From Echinococcus granulosus (lineage: Eukaryota > Platyhelminthes > Cestoda > Cyclophyllidea > Taeniidae): a DNA stretch of 64,000 bases. The stretch is from assembly GCF_000524195.1 (NCBI RefSeq), contig NW_020170415.1:296322-360321 (forward strand), written 5' to 3'. Under the pieces are notes generated by a model. The model saw only the letters and a program-made list of their open reading frames with translations, was not told the DNA's origin and did no database searches. Shown here piece by piece: positions 26,501 to 41,724 of this stretch; the first letter of the stretch is position 1, and each line of letters begins with the position of its first letter. The position numbers were made by a program, and so were the translations under genes.

Positions 26501-29500
26501 TCTTGACTGAAATAGAGCAAAACCAAGTATTCGGTTCACTACTTCCTAGTTGAATGAAGTGAATTTTATGATATGTCCTTGTTCAAAGTTTGTCCTCCTT
26601 TGGGTGTCTCCGCAAATGTGATGGCATTATAGTCTCTTTCACATTCATCTATCCAAGCTTTACGCGCTACATTTCACACTAACGGTCACCTCTTGAGCAG
26701 TACTGTTTGCCTTTTTCTCAGACTTGTCAACACTCTGACACAGATTTCTGTCGTAGGTAGGCCTCCTACCTTCTTTCTGTTTTCCTTATTCACACACTGC
26801 AAAGGTCCGGAGAAAGGGCAGTTCTATCGATAAACTCCAACCAAAATGGGCCTTCAAGGTAGTGATGGTGCATCCTCACGACAGAACTAAAATAATCAAA
26901 AACAGTCATCTTTTCTGTTAGTTTCTCTTAGCCATAAAAAAGCCAAAAACCCAGTAGTCTAAAGCGTTGGAAATTTTGGTGGTAATAACCGAATATTTTG
27001 AATAGTGGCCCTATTTAACTTATCAGAAAATTGTACTTGGGTTAAATGTTACACTAGTGGGAATACGACTGATCAGGAAGCCGCGATTTTCATTTTTTGT
27101 GCAAATTACGCACTATCACGTGTTTCGCGAGCTCCACTAAAGACGGGTTGTTCTTTTTTCTTTCTCATTGACCCCGCAGATCCAGAGCATGACGACTTCA
27201 ACGTCTGCCTCAACGCGCTATCGATCTCGCACTCCGGGTCCGGGGGAGGAGCCTCGACGTGGCACGGCTGCGGGATTGGGCAGTAGTTCAGACTGCATCT
27301 ATAGTCTGGGTGAGTCGGTGAATGGGTTATACCTTCACCGCTGTCCTACACCACCGCTTGACACAGCCACAACCGGTGCTAACTCCGGTTTCGGTAGTGG
27401 CAGTGGTGCCAGCGCTGCTATTTGGACCACGGGACTCAAGCGTTACGGGGGAACTGATTTCGATGCTTATTGCTTACAACAAGGCCTCTCACGAGGTGAG
27501 ACATCACTGACGTGTCGATGAGTTTTCTTAGCCTTTCTCTTCTCTAGCGTCCAGTTATCTCTAAAATGGCTTTTAAATTGCACGAGTCTTGAAATGGATT
27601 TGTTAGAAGTGCACAGAATGAAAAGTTTTATATGGTCAATCGTCCAGTTGAATGCTCCGTTTTGCATTATTAGTTCAATTTATGGGTTCATGTACAAATT
27701 GTGAACCGCATCAAGGAGGAATTTGCTTTGAAATGGTGCTAAAGGCTAGACAATGTTCTACAGCTGGTAAATTCCGTGCATCAATCCCTTTTTATTAAAG
27801 CAATTACATTTTATAGACTCGGGCTACTGGGTCATCCTAGCAGCACTGTAAGTGGATGTGTGAAGGTGATTTCGATGTGTTAATTCCTGATCCCACTCTG
27901 TTGCCGACCGTTAAGTGTGATTTGAGATTCGGGGAGTTGAAAAATGTCGCCGCCATTGTGACTGGAGGTTTCGCCATTCGCACTGACTTCTGCCTGTGGC
28001 GTTTTTGATGTTGCATTTGGCGCTGCTGCACCAGGTGCGTACGAATCATCCACGAAAGCCTAATAAAGTACACCGGTTTGAAACTAGCTGCATTGTAAAT
28101 ATGCAGAAGAGTTGAAGGACTAGTGGCATAGGTTGCATGAGCGAGTACCACCCCATTCCTGAGGATTTCGCGGTCCATAAATAATATTTATTTACGGTCT
28201 AATTGGCCAGAGTGCCAGAAACACACATGGGTTAATCAGAGACTCCTAAAGTCAATGTAGGGGCTGTATTAAGACCATCAGGGGTCAGCTTCAGCCACGA
28301 CCTTGCTCAGTGATTGGCGCTTCCTTCATGAGTACTAAAACTACTAACTACGAGTCAGTACCTCATTTTCCCAATTACTCTCGTCAGATTTGTGTGGTAA
28401 ATTAAGTACTTCAGTTCACGTGAAAGCTGTGGGTACTAGTTTTTGCATCTCATTACCATTGCACACCTAACCATTCGATAAAAAAAACGCACGTTTCTCT
28501 ACTCCACCTTTGGTTATGCATGTGCTTTGTCTCCGGATTCATTACACTGAGTCACACGGCTTACAGTGTATAAAGGGGGCAATACATACACATCATTGCT
28601 CATTCTGAATTCGTACACATGTTTGGTGGTTCTTTCCATCGAAAACACTCAAGAGGCAAGGCGTTTTACCGCGGTTTACTCAGTGTAAAAGTCTACCAGA
28701 TTGGAAATGTTTGTAATACGAATATAGATGTTTTGTGCTTCTCTATAGTGCCTGAGCCATGCATAAAGTTCTAGCAAGACGTATCAGTGTGGACGGAAGT
28801 TTACTACATGGGTATATATGGACTGAGAGATTACAGGCATGCACAGAATCCCATGACACCATTATAGTGAGCGAAACCTACACAGATTGAAAAGCCCGCC
28901 CGGTTAACTTGCAGTCAAAATGTCGCTCTGTTACGCATTGTATTTTTTCCCAGCCAACCCCTTTGGAAGCGGACAGTTGCTGCATCTGAACTCGGACTAT
29001 GAGTCACTGCCCCGACGTACAACCATTGCGCCGCACATCTACGGTGAATTTTTCGTAAACCTGGGACATGAGGCCAACGGTTTCGGTTTTAAACTTCTTG
29101 GCGGCTCGGAAGAGGGCACTCAGGTTCGTATCCCACTCGTTATTTATAAAACCTCATTTTTAGGGTACCCAAATCCAGAATCTATCAATTATGACACATT
29201 ACGCTTTGCTCGTCCTTGGTTGCATTGTTATCCCTCAAGATCGTATTAGCGTGTCTAGATGAGGCCTTGCTATGAGCATATGGAAGAAATACGATACTAG
29301 AGGTGGTGACTTGGGAAAGGCTTCAAGTCATGTAAGCGAAGAGAAGTTGATAGGTTACTGGTAAGGTAGCTCGGGTGTCCATTGTCTTTAGTGTGGCGTC
29401 TGAGTCCACTCTAAAACCGTACAGGATTATACGTTTACAGGTCTGGTGAATTGTTAACAAAGATGACTTGAACAGGACGCCGTGAAATCAAGCTAACAAC

Positions 29501-32500
29501 CACAACATATGGAGAGTTATTTGTTTGGCCTTCACTCTCCATGTCTTCGGGGGGTGTGAGAGTTTGTTCAAGTGGGAATTTAAACTGTATTTGTGTATTA
29601 AAGCGGCCGTATTTAACTTTCACATAGGTACTCCCACGTTCGTGCACTTGCTGTGACCTAGCACGGTCACACCGCCTCACCTCTCAGAAGACTTGCTGCT
29701 AAAATCTGTGCGCCTTCGGCATCGTTTTATCATTAAAAAGTTTACTCTTTATAGGCTGAGTTGGTATTTCATGCTTCCCGAGAGTTGAGACCTACCTGGA
29801 GGAAAAGGTCAGTATGATTGCACGACGAGAAAACTTGAAGAAAGGTTAATGTCCGACCGTGGTCGGGGAAATTTAAACTGGCATTTTTTCAAAAAAAGGG
29901 TAAAATTAAGCAAGTATTATCTGCCTCGTTGGGAATTTAGCAAAGAACAAGTAAGTTCATGTGGTTTTTGAATGGAAAAATTGAGTAAATGGAGGAAGCT
30001 TCTTGCAATATAGAATGCATAACTACTGTAGTGGCGTCCTGAGACTTCTTCAAAGACGAATAAAGCATAATACTAGGGCTAAATATGCTCTATTGACGTC
30101 CAGAAGGCATAGTAGCCTACTGGCATGGCTTGGAGGCCGTGCCACACAGCGGAAGCACAAAGACGGAGACTCGAGTGTCCGCAAAACCAAAATAAAGAGC
30201 TAAACAAACAACCGAGTCATTACGTAGCTCATCCCTAATTTTGTGCATCGTCTCTAGCACTCCCCTTAGCCAACCTCCCACTTCGTCCGTTACAACGTAG
30301 TCGTTGCTGTAAGAGAGACATCCACGAGCCGACCGCGTCGGACATCGAATTCGCGTACAACTCCTAGCAATTCCACTGGATCTGAGGGTTTGCCCTATTC
30401 AGAAACTGTATTGCAGGAAGGGAGATTGTGCTGGCTATCACGAATGTCTATCGATAGTCGTAGGAATACTGACCCAAAACAGAGCCATTTAATAAAGGTC
30501 AGTGTTTGGAATAGTGTTGTGAGGATAAGGCTTCCCGACTATTCCCCTTGCCACTGTGTTCTCACTTCAGTGCTGCCCGTCCATATCTATCTGAGTTCCA
30601 TCCAACTAGTGGAGAAGTGGAGGAGGTATTGCGTATTTGCGTACTTGACACCCTCAAACAGGTACGGTAGACACATCAACTATGAACTTTTCCTGATGAT
30701 CCATAGCCATGGCTCGTGTCGCTTGAGTTGTTAAGAGCATTCTTGAAGACCACGGAACTGGGGCAGTTGTCGAAGGGAGGCGTCATTTTCAACCTTTCTG
30801 TTAGGGGTCGTTATGGCTTTTCCCATCTGCAGCCTATGCCCTTCTTCCGTCACGTTAAGATTTAGCATTCAGAAATGGAAATCAGGGTAACTATGCCTTA
30901 GGAACGGGTTCGCTTTCCGCTTCCACCAGTGTATTATCGACATGCAGATGGCCCGGAGACCATGTCGTCCAGATGTAGCACAGAATCGAACCTTAAGTAC
31001 TTAAAACTAAAACAGCCTACAACCCTTCCCAATGAGACAAGCTTGCCATGCTACCGTACGAGGGTGGTCGGGTTGTTGGACACAAATAGTCGTACAACAT
31101 GCTTGAACACGACTACCACTCCCTTGCATTTTACAGTTCCCAATTTCCTCACTTTCTTTAAATTATTCAAATGTTGAGCACCTTCAGTTGAATATCGAAA
31201 GGGGTCTATTTATGTCGAGGAAGGCGCTTTCCCACAGGCAGCGCTTACTGGAGCATATGGTGGGTTTTTTTGGTGATGCTAGCAAAAGAATCGGTACAAG
31301 GTCCTGACCCAGTTTTCGGTGCTATTTTGAGCCTGATCTCACGTTTCTCTGGTGTTAAAAAGTAACAAGAGCAATTATTCCTCATTGACACTCCTTTGAG
31401 ACTTGTGTGAGCAGGTTGGAAGCAATTGAACCAAATGAATGCATTTGTTCGCTGTGTAGGTGACAATCGGGCAGCTGGCTCCGGGTGGTGCGGCGGAGCG
31501 GAGCGGTCAGATGCGCGCCGGGGACCGGTTAGTCTCGGTGAACGGGACACGAGTGTTTGGTGGCAGCCATGCGAAGGTTCTCGCTCTCCTCGAGCGCGCC
31601 GCGGACGCCCACGGTGAGGTCACTCTCGGTCTCTGGCGGCCATCGCCCTCTCTACCGGCTTCCACTTCCACCTCTACGGTCAGTTCCTGTCCTTTATCAC
31701 CTCTTCCTTTCCTTTATTTGATTTTTCGATTGAGAAATGGTCAAAGACAGTCTGATGCACAGCTTATCACATATGAGGTTCAATTCAGTTTCAACAACTC
31801 CAACTCCATGACAGCATTAATTGTTCTCCCTTCATCTCCCTCCTCTTCAACTCTCATTTGTTTTTACACCGGGTTTCTAACGCTTCACAAACCCTTAATC
31901 AAGCGTCCCAGTTGTCCCTGAATACAACACGAGCCATGAGGTGACTAGGTAACTGGTAGCATAAGTGGAACGGGTATACCCCTCGACTTATTCTTTTTGC
32001 TTTCTCTCACTTTCATGTCAGGGGATAGTAGAAGCAGTCTGACATCTATCGTACTGCAAGCAAGATCAGTTAGCGAGGAACTTAGGTGCAAATAAGGCGA
32101 AAATTCCTCAAATAGCTTTTGAATTGTTTCGGATGATATTATAAGGCATATGAGTATGGAAGCAGCTTTATCATTAAAAGAGAATTTGGGTGTGAATAGG
32201 GTAAAAACCTACCTCCTTAAATTTTTGGAAGTTTGTTATTACTCGTTGAAGGGGCGCAGGCCTCCGAAAGTTTTATGCATTACTGTTGGCAAGAGAAGCT
32301 TGGAAGTGTAAAGGGGATGACTAGAAGTGCAAGGGATTGGGCATGGCAGTAAAAAAGTTCTGTCGAGTCTTAAAAGGTTGGCTAATTCGGAAATTGTTCT
32401 CGCTCTATTTGTTTGTCTACTTTAACTTCCTTAGGTCACTTCCATGGGACTACGATAGTAGCAGAGGAAGCTGGATGAATAGGCAATAGGAATGTGAATC

Positions 32501-35500
32501 TTAATTTCACCTTTAGGAGACTAGGAGTTGGGGCATAAAAAGATTTAAGTCATTTTCACCTTTATTTGGTTATTAATTATGGCGAAGTCGATTTCAAACG
32601 GTAATTAATACAACCAGTTAGGGCGTAAATCTTATCTAGTGGCATAATTTCTCTACCACAAAGGTCATTTTTTCCCCTCTCGCGAAGGCTTCCCCTACAG
32701 ACCGCATGTATGTCAATTTCATGGTGGAAGCTTGCTTTAATTACTAACGTTTTAAGTCCTAATTCCGCGAATTTGTGTTCCAGAAAAGTGCTAAACCTGG
32801 CTGATGATCCTTATTTTATTTCGGTATCTTTTGGTCTTCACTTTTTTGGTAATAAATAGGGATTGGACATTCTTTGTACCAGTAACCGAGTTGTGTTTCT
32901 GCGACTCCAATCCGGTAGAAATACTTTGGATCTGGCATCACGTTTTGCTTCTAAGGAATCCATCTTTTAATACCTCCTCTGACCTCGAAATTACATTGAA
33001 ACGATAACTACAACTGGATTTTCTGTGCCCGTATACGACAGTCACCTGGATTCTATCGTTCTCCCACCTAGAAAAGCGGTAGATTAAGGCTTCAGAGCGA
33101 ATTCCTTTATTATTAAAGTAATGCGTAAGGAGTAAACAAAGGCAGGTACATTCAGTGCGGTGACTTCAGTTACGCGTAGCTATAATAACAAATTAGCCTT
33201 GACCTTTGAGTGGCTGTCAGTAACCCTAGCGTACACTTCGGCTTGATGTGAGCCAGTCAAGAAGGGTTGAGCGAGAGTATGATCTTCTAAAGGTTCGAGG
33301 ACTAGTCATCGATTGGGCCTTCTAGAAAGTCGTATGGGAACGTATTTCTGGGGTCGCAGACATTGTCAGCAGTGTGTATCTGCCTTTTCCTCCAGCTAAC
33401 AATTTTCTCTTCCATTAACATTTTGCCTCAATTGTCTGCAGGGATTGTCGGTTCAAAACTACCTTTCTTTGTGGTTGACGCCCTCCAACAACTGGTAGTT
33501 TATGTCTCATCAGTTCTTTCCTACGTAAAAACAGAACACTCGTTTTTGTTTTGAGAGCTTATTTCGATAGCAGGAAGATCAGTATTGAATGACTCCGCTG
33601 ATCTCAAAGATTTTGTCAGAAATTTGAAATCGTTTACGAAACTTAAACGAAACTGGCTAGATTTTCCCCCTTCCCTCCCACATACTTCTTCATTTACTCC
33701 TAGCTCGCGCCTTTCTAGTCACCTAACTTCTAGTGGATTGTGATTTTACTTCTCCTTTGGGCTCTACGACACGCAAGCAATACTGATTTCATCTTGTGGC
33801 ATTTTATTTACTTCGTATTTACTAGCATCTTGGCTACTTTGCTAGGTTTGGTCTGTTTGACCGGTTCAACTGCTGCCCAAAAACTAAGGGATGTAATTAT
33901 CCTTAGACTAAGAAGATCCTACATCTATTTTATTCCTTTTGAAATTTTAACAAGACTGTTTTGCCTTTCCCTTTATCTACCTCGACTAGAGCGCATAGTT
34001 GTAGAATCAAAGGGTTGGAATAATGCTGGTCTTTTTCGACCTTTTGTATACTTCATTTTCCCCTTTCATCAACGTTAACTGGAGTGGGAGTAGGTCGACG
34101 TAAGTCTCCTTGGCTATTTTATCCCCCCCCCCCCCCCTAAAAGATTTCATCTGACTGGACATTTGAATGATGGTCAATGCGGAATTTAACCAATGAGATT
34201 CTATCAGAGTGTTCTTGAGTGCCCCAGCTGACCTTGGGAGAACTTTTGCAGATGAGCCCAGCCTGTATTCTCACTGGACGTCTGAACAAAACTGGTTATT
34301 TTACGCTTGCCTAATTCCTTCTAGCTTTTACTGCCAATCAAGGTGAAAGTTGATTAACGGGGTATTCTGGTTTTCGGAGTCTCATCTCAACTCAGGGTGA
34401 TGATGGAACTTTTAAATGGTATCCGCGTGTTACCCAGCCTAACCGCTTTGGCGCATCTTGTGTGCCTTTGGAATATCAAGTTGTGTTTTCACTTGGGATT
34501 TGAATGGAGCCGCTCCCAGCTCACTTCCAGGCAGAACAAAAGTCGACTAATACGATTTACCTCATTATCTATGCTTTATGTGGACCAGAACGGTCTTTGC
34601 ACTTGATATTTGGAGGAAGTTTGTTATACCTAGTGTCGTCCACTTTTTTCTTCCGCATCCCGCATTGATGAGGGTTAAAATATATCTACAGGTAACTAAG
34701 ACGTTCGATCAAGCATAGTGCTCTCAGTCTCACTTTATCGGAATGTCCCGTCCAAAAATGAATTGCCTCTTAATATTTTCGCCTGGAGTTGAAAAGAGGA
34801 TGGTGTCTATCTATTATCTACCTCCTTTCTGATCAAGAATTTGTTTCAAACAAGTCCAGTTTTAACTACTTTGTGTGCATTTTATTTGACGGTGTGCTTA
34901 GCTTTTCAACAAAATGACATTGGAATGTTTCCAATTGTCTTTTCACTTGAAATATGAATACTCCACTTTCCCTAACGATAGGCGCTAAATTGGTTTTGTC
35001 AAGTCGCTCCCTCAAGTTTGGACGGAATTAGACCAACGTAGCGCTTATTCTGGCCACCTTGGACTATGACCTTCCCATCCACCTTTCCAAGTCGAAGGTG
35101 GACGTTATTCCTAATTTTTCTAAACCCGATTTTCATTCTACTTCCCACCTCAGAGCGGAAGTCATTCGACGGAGAGCACCAAGACCCGGTGCTGGCCCTC
35201 GAACGCGACAGCAACGATGGGGGTGCGGAGCGTTTTACTGCAGCGCCTACCGGGGGAGGAGGGTTTTGGCTTCGTCCTTGCCAATGCACCTTTCAAGCCG
35301 AATAAGTCAAGGCGGAATGGTCAGGTCGACGTCAGGTCCGGCGGCCACTTTATCTGTGGGTTCCATTGGCTAACGTGCTATTTGTAATGCTTATTTTGCG
35401 GGTGATTTTGTGATCAAATGTGCAGGATGTTGTTTAAAATGGGCCGTAGCAGGATGTGATTCTTAGTAAATGAATCAACTTTTTTAGATTTACTTGAATT

Positions 35501-38500
35501 TTCACGGTCACCACCAGGCTTTCAGAGGAGGGTTGACTGGTGCAGCCGAAAATATGTCAAATTATACTGCTGCAAAACTGGGAAATATTGCTGTCACCAG
35601 ATTGAGGAAGTCGTAGATCTTATTTCATTGTTTCGACATTAATCAACGTGTTTGCAACACACGATTTGGAAAAGTCAGTGACCATATGTTGACGAGGAAC
35701 ACATGTCGCATATTTGTCACACTGAGCTCGGGTAATACGATCCGGTCATCACGTGATCGTCGCTGAGGGCGAGGATGGTAAGATAAGGTTTTTTATGCTC
35801 TCAGATTCAAAATGTGCCAGAGATTTCGTGTTAAATACTGAATTGCCACTCTTTTTATACCAGGTTGTACCTAAGCTGTTGCAATCAAGCCCTTATTCCA
35901 ATCGTAGCTGTTACTTTTTTTTCGATCGTCACAAGCTTGCGCATCTTATGCTCCGATTAACTGGTAAAGTAACCAAATATCATGATGTACATAGTTTTGA
36001 TAACAGCAAAAGCTTTCTCGTTACATTCGTGCAATTTGGCTGCAGGAGTGACTCTCATTCCTGAGCTGTGACACGGCACCCCGTGACTTCACGCATTCCT
36101 TTGACGCTGCTTTCTATTGCCTTAGTCACCGTTGTGAGTCATTCGGAGTCAGCGTTGAAAAGTTGTCATGATTCTCACTTTTGGGATTGGTTTTCAGTTT
36201 TCAGTATCACACTTGACCTACCTATTGGGTTCCGCGATTGACAATTATGCGTCGGATAAAGTGAACTCCTGTTATTATTCCGCTCTTTTACTCTCATTAT
36301 CGAATACATAAATTGATTTATATTTCCTTGCAAGGACTGAGGGTGGTGCTGCATCCTTCAGAATCGTTATATTTGGTGTCTACATTAATAATTACAATTT
36401 AGATGAAATATACCCCATGTCTGTGTTAAATCACGCATGCTGTTTTTTGGCCAAACTAAATAGGGTTATGTAGCACGTCGAGACTTCCCTGAAGTCGAAG
36501 GACGATATAATACCATAGGTAAATATGCATTATCGACGTACAGAAGGTCTGAGAGGGGGTACCGGAATGACCCAAAGGCCATGCTGGGGAGCCGAAGCAC
36601 AATGGCCATAGCCTTCAGTGCACGCGAAACCGAAGCGAAGAGTTGAACGAATAACCAGAGTAAGGCATAGCTCCTCTTCTCTTTTAAAAGTCATCACCGG
36701 CACTCTCTCGGCCATTACAACGTAGAAGGTAAGGTTTGGCGTCTGTTCCTCCTTGCCATGTCGTACTCACTTCAGTGCTGTCCAGCCATACCCATATCGG
36801 TTACATGTAGCTGGTAAAAAGCTGGAGGAGGTATTGCGTGTTCACTTAATTGATATCGTCGTACTGGTACAGCAGACAGCTCCGTAACTAACTTTTCCAG
36901 ACGGTTCACGGCTGGTGCTGCTTCGGCTGTTAATAGCAGTCATGAAGACCACGGGACTGGGGTAGTTGTTGGAGACAGGCGTCAATTTTAACGATTCTGC
37001 TAAGGATCGTCACGGATTCTTCCACCCAGAGCAATAAGTCCATCTTCCATTAAGCACAAGAAGACAATAAGAATAACCTAGGACTCCAGTGTTATTTTGG
37101 AGGTAGCTTTATTACTGGAGTACGGAATTAGCAGCATAGGGCACGCTAACGTACATTTATGGTAGCAGCCGATTTATGATGAACTGAGAAAGGCTTGTGT
37201 TTCAACAAATATCATTGCTCTAGGTACCCCTTACCCAAATCATTTTCCTGCGTGTTTTTTAGCGAGAGTGGTTGCAGGTAGCGCATCAGACCGATCGCGT
37301 CTTCTGCACGTGGGCGACCGTCTGCTCTCCGTCAACGGGGTCAACGTGGCGAGTCTGCCGCGCGAAGAGATCATTCGTCTGGTCAAGGCCAGCGGTCCCA
37401 AACTTGCCCTCACCATCCTCCCCTACAACATCTGTGAGTGCCTCCCACCGAAGGTGAAATTGATACATCGGTTTTATTTTTATCGTTCCCTTTGCGTATT
37501 GCAGCAATGACTCCGTCCTACGAACAGATGCAGTTCTACAACAGCCAACTTTACCACCACCAGCAACAGCAACTATATCAACAACAGAAAGCGCGAGCAG
37601 TTTTCTTTCAGGTCACCCTCTTTCGTTCCAGTCGCGGGTTCGGGTTCTCCATCCGCGGAGGTCACGAGTTCAACCAGATGCCCCTCACTGTCCTTCGAGT
37701 AGCTGAGGGTGGACCCGCTCATCTCGACGGCCGACTCAAGGTACACACACACACACACGCACACACACACACACACAGCTTGAGGCTAGAAAGCTTGAAG
37801 ATTGCAACCCAAAAATGTGTTCATTATCAATCACTAGCACGACGGAAACATCGCTACCGCAGGCAAAATGCGCCAACTTTTTTGACCAACTGACTTCACA
37901 CCAGTGCTTTTTAAAATGTCGATGTCCCTGGCCAGCTTTATTTGAAGTGACAAAATCGGGGCATTTATTTCATTCTCTCGAATGCTGGGTAGTGTTTTCC
38001 CTCGAAATTGCCGGTATTAGGGTGCCATGAGTCACCGTTCCTTCGGTAGAGTCGTGAAAGCAGTGCTGACTTTACTTACTACAAGCAGGATATGATTCGG
38101 GCATCATTTTGTACTTGCTATGCTTTTGTTGTTCAATTCCGGTGTTCACAAATCTACCTAAAAACTTGTTTGCGTGTGTGCGAGTGGGCATTTGTACTGG
38201 AGGCCTTGGCGTTGAGGTGGATCAGGCTCGAGGGTTCTGTGGTTCAAGCTTGCAGCATTAACTTGTATCACACCCTGTTGCCAAAGCTACCGCATTAAAA
38301 AACCTCATTGGTCTGGTTTTTTGCAATGAACTGTAGGTCGCTTAAGTCGTTTCAACTTTTACTGCCCTCTTTCTGTCAGTCTTGCGCTCACGTAGCTGCT
38401 GGTATCGCAGCCATGCTGTACTCAAACTTTTTTTGCCCAAACTTGTAGTTGGTGTTTCAGAGACCTGAAGAATTTCAAACAAACCGTTTAAAATTGTGGT

Positions 38501-41500
38501 GTGAAGATGTACGGATGGTCGTGATGTTTAGGCAATCCAAGTTTCAATTTTCTCTTATTATAAATGCTACCCTCTGTCGCTTCCTCCCTTTGGTAGATTA
38601 AAGGCCTTTACCGATCACGCTTTTATATTTGGAAATGAGCTTGCAACAATCTAGCAGTTTAAAGTTCAATTTTTAATCTTCCTTGGGCTACAAACTCGTC
38701 ACAATTTTGCTGTGGACTTAGTAAGGTTAATGCCGAGTAATTTTTGGCTGAATTCGAACTTAAAATTTCGGAAATTGTATTTCAACGCCTCGACTCTTAC
38801 CCGAAGATGTATTATTGACGTATAGAAGGATTGGGAGGCCGTTCTACCCGCGCAACCAAAAAGGCGAGTTGAACAAAGGATCATAGCATTCCATAGCCCA
38901 CTCTCTCCTTTTGAGCGTCGTCGTTGGCGCTCCCCTTGGTCAACCCCCCGTGTCGGCCATCACAACGTAATCAGTGTTTTAAGAAAGGCACCCAAGAACC
39001 ACCCGTGCCAGTCATCGAATCTGCGTGCAACTGAGACGATATTTGACCGCAACGTCAGTGACACCTTTTGACAATTCCGCTGTATCTGAAGTTTTGCCCT
39101 GTTTGGAAACTGTATTGGAGGAAGGGGAATTGTGCTGGCCATCGCAAATGTCTATCTCTAGTCGTAGGTACACTAGCCTAAAGGCCGAGTCAGGAAAAAG
39201 TGGATGGGGCTTAAAATACTTTCGCGTCTGTTCCCCCTTGCCACGTTATTCTCACTTCAGTGTTGCCCAGCCATACACCTATCCGCGTCCCATCCAGCTA
39301 GTAGAGAAGTGGAGACATCCCGTGTTTGCTTAATTAACACCTCCACGTAGGTAGCGTAGACAGCTCCGTAACGAACTCCTCCAGATGGTTGACGGCTACA
39401 GCTAGTGCCGCTTGGGGTGTCAATAGCATTCTTGCAAAATACGGAACTGAGGTAGTTGTCGAAGGTAGACATCATTTTTCATCCTTCTCTTAGGGGCCGT
39501 CACAGATTCTGCCATCCGCAGTATATGCCCTTCTTCCGTCACATTAAGGTTTCGCATTGATAAATGTAGATCAGTGTAGTTGACCAATGCAACGCCTTGA
39601 GACTTCCTTGAAGACGAGAGAAAACATAATACTAGGGCGGAATATTTATTATCGACGCACAGAAGGGCTGAGTGGCTACCGGCTTAGCCCGGAGGCGACG
39701 CCGCCCAAGATAAGTTCAAAGGCGTAATCAAAATGACAATTTAAGCAAATATTCAACGTACTACAACGTGTCTATGGGCGATAGTTGAGGTAATCGACGA
39801 GAGCAGGTAGTTTTATTGCCTCCTAATATTTCCTCACTTTTTCAATACCAATAATTTTATTTGAACTTGCTTCAGTGTCGGCACGCCTTTATCGCTGAAA
39901 CTGATTGACAAGATCCTGAGACTTTTGGAACATCTTTTACGCTCCCCACATATGTCCAACAATTTTTACAGGTTCTTATCTGAAAGCTTTGCTACCTGCC
40001 TCCCTGCCTCTCCATCATCGACATTTTTGGTGCTTTTATTGCCAGTGCTTCGGTTATGAAGACAGTTGGTAGAGCTTGAACTTGTTGATTTATCAACTGC
40101 AGCATATATCGAGGAATATGAACCACGTCCAACGGTCTCTTGGGCAAACATTATTATCTCAAGTTGCCCCCATAATGTAAACTATGGCATTATTCATTGG
40201 AAATTGTCTAGCCCTGACCTTCGTGAGCGAAATTGAGCTGGGGGCTTTAATAATGGTTGGTTGAGGTCTTTAAGAGCCACCATTGGCTTTTTTTAAAAAG
40301 TAAATTTTTCCTATTTTTACTGTCAGTGTTAACAGCTTTTTTTCTGATATCAAAATATCATCCAACTTTCCATTTTCTGGAATACGTTTTTGCCAGAGTG
40401 CACTGATTTCCCCTTCATTACTGTTTACCTGGTCTTTCTCCCCATGAAACGAATTATGACTTTCAGTGTATGGTAGTTTCACTAGCCAATTCCCCCTGCA
40501 ATAGGTGATTTTGACTGTATACGATGGTGAAGTAGCTGACTTGTTCATCGGTATCCTAGGTAGGCGACGAGTTGCTGCAAATCAATGGTTTCATGACGGC
40601 GGGGATGTCGCATCGTCGTGCGGTGGAGATAATCCAGGCGGGTGGGAACATGATCCGCCTTGGCGTACGCCGCTTAGCTCTGCCCGCTGGCGAGGTAAGG
40701 AATTTCGCTGTGCCTTCGCCACTGCCTCCACCTCCGCTCTCCTTCGCACCCTTCGGTCCACTGCCGTCCACACCGTCTCCAGCTCCCGTGGTGCCGCACC
40801 CGCCTCCGGCGCCTCCACTACCGCCGCCCAATCTCCGCTCGCCACAGTTTTTTACTCCCCTACCCGTGCACAAATCATCCATTGCATCCCGTCCCCTACT
40901 CTCCTCGGGTAGGTGCCGACTCTCTCTATCCTATGCTTCAATCTCGCATTGCGGTCGTCACGCCTTCGGTTTATTCTATTTGTCCTCTTATACCGGTCGT
41001 TCTGTTTTTACCTATTATCTAAATAAACACATCAATTTAATTGGATCATTAGGATTCGCTTAATCATACATCAATCAGGAGTGTTTATAGCGTGCAAATG
41101 ATATGTACGCTCGCTTTGTTCACAACAGAGAACATAGATTTGATATCATATTTATGATACTTTTTGGAGCTTGTTAGCGGGGAATATGCCACTTTTTGCA
41201 GAATCCTGGGAAGGCTGCAATGTCTGGAAGGTTCAAGACGATTTACTTAGCGCGATGGCTGGAGGTTTAGAAGTAGTTCCTGTAAATTGAACAACATATT
41301 GGTAGCTGATCAGTTCGTAATTTTCCCGAACGGTTCGTTGGTGTTTCGAGTCTTATGCGATGAGGAATTCTCCAGAATCCAAATGTTTGGTCTATTTTGA
41401 TCCTACCCATCATTTATATCGTCTGATTGTGAAAAGCACTTCTGCGTCATCGTTTTAAATCAGTTATACATGTCCTAGCAAATTTACATTTATTTTTTAT

Positions 41501-41676
41501 CTTTTATTAAGGGGACTTGATAAGTTCAATACTTTTAAACCATTTTTTTGTGACTTGGCTGTTGTTGATTCGGAAGGTGAGGGACCGGCGGAGGATCAAA
41601 TTTGACACGTTGAGTGCTATCGTCATACATACGTGACGTCTCAGTTTTTTTTACTGACCGCGCTCGTCGTACACAC

Positions 41677-41724
<48 letters not shown>

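Larger units (their letters stand above)
21529..27179 (+). other. MAGI intron 9 (largest), with gap and family B repeat
   Basis: A 5.65 kb intron between gtaagt and ccccgcag. It holds a 100-N gap (22263-22362) and the second family B copy. A glycine/alanine-coding stretch at about 24640-24780 might be an unrecognised exon (see findings). I see no other gene. Confidence 0.6.

Noticed and set aside
27837..28178. 113-codon minus-strand open frame in MAGI intron 10
   Set aside because: No domain recognised and no supporting splice structure; could be an old repeat fragment or chance.
33740..34078. Hydrophobic 112-codon plus-strand frame in MAGI intron 12
   Set aside because: AT-rich intronic sequence often reads as hydrophobic residues; no family match or convincing start context.
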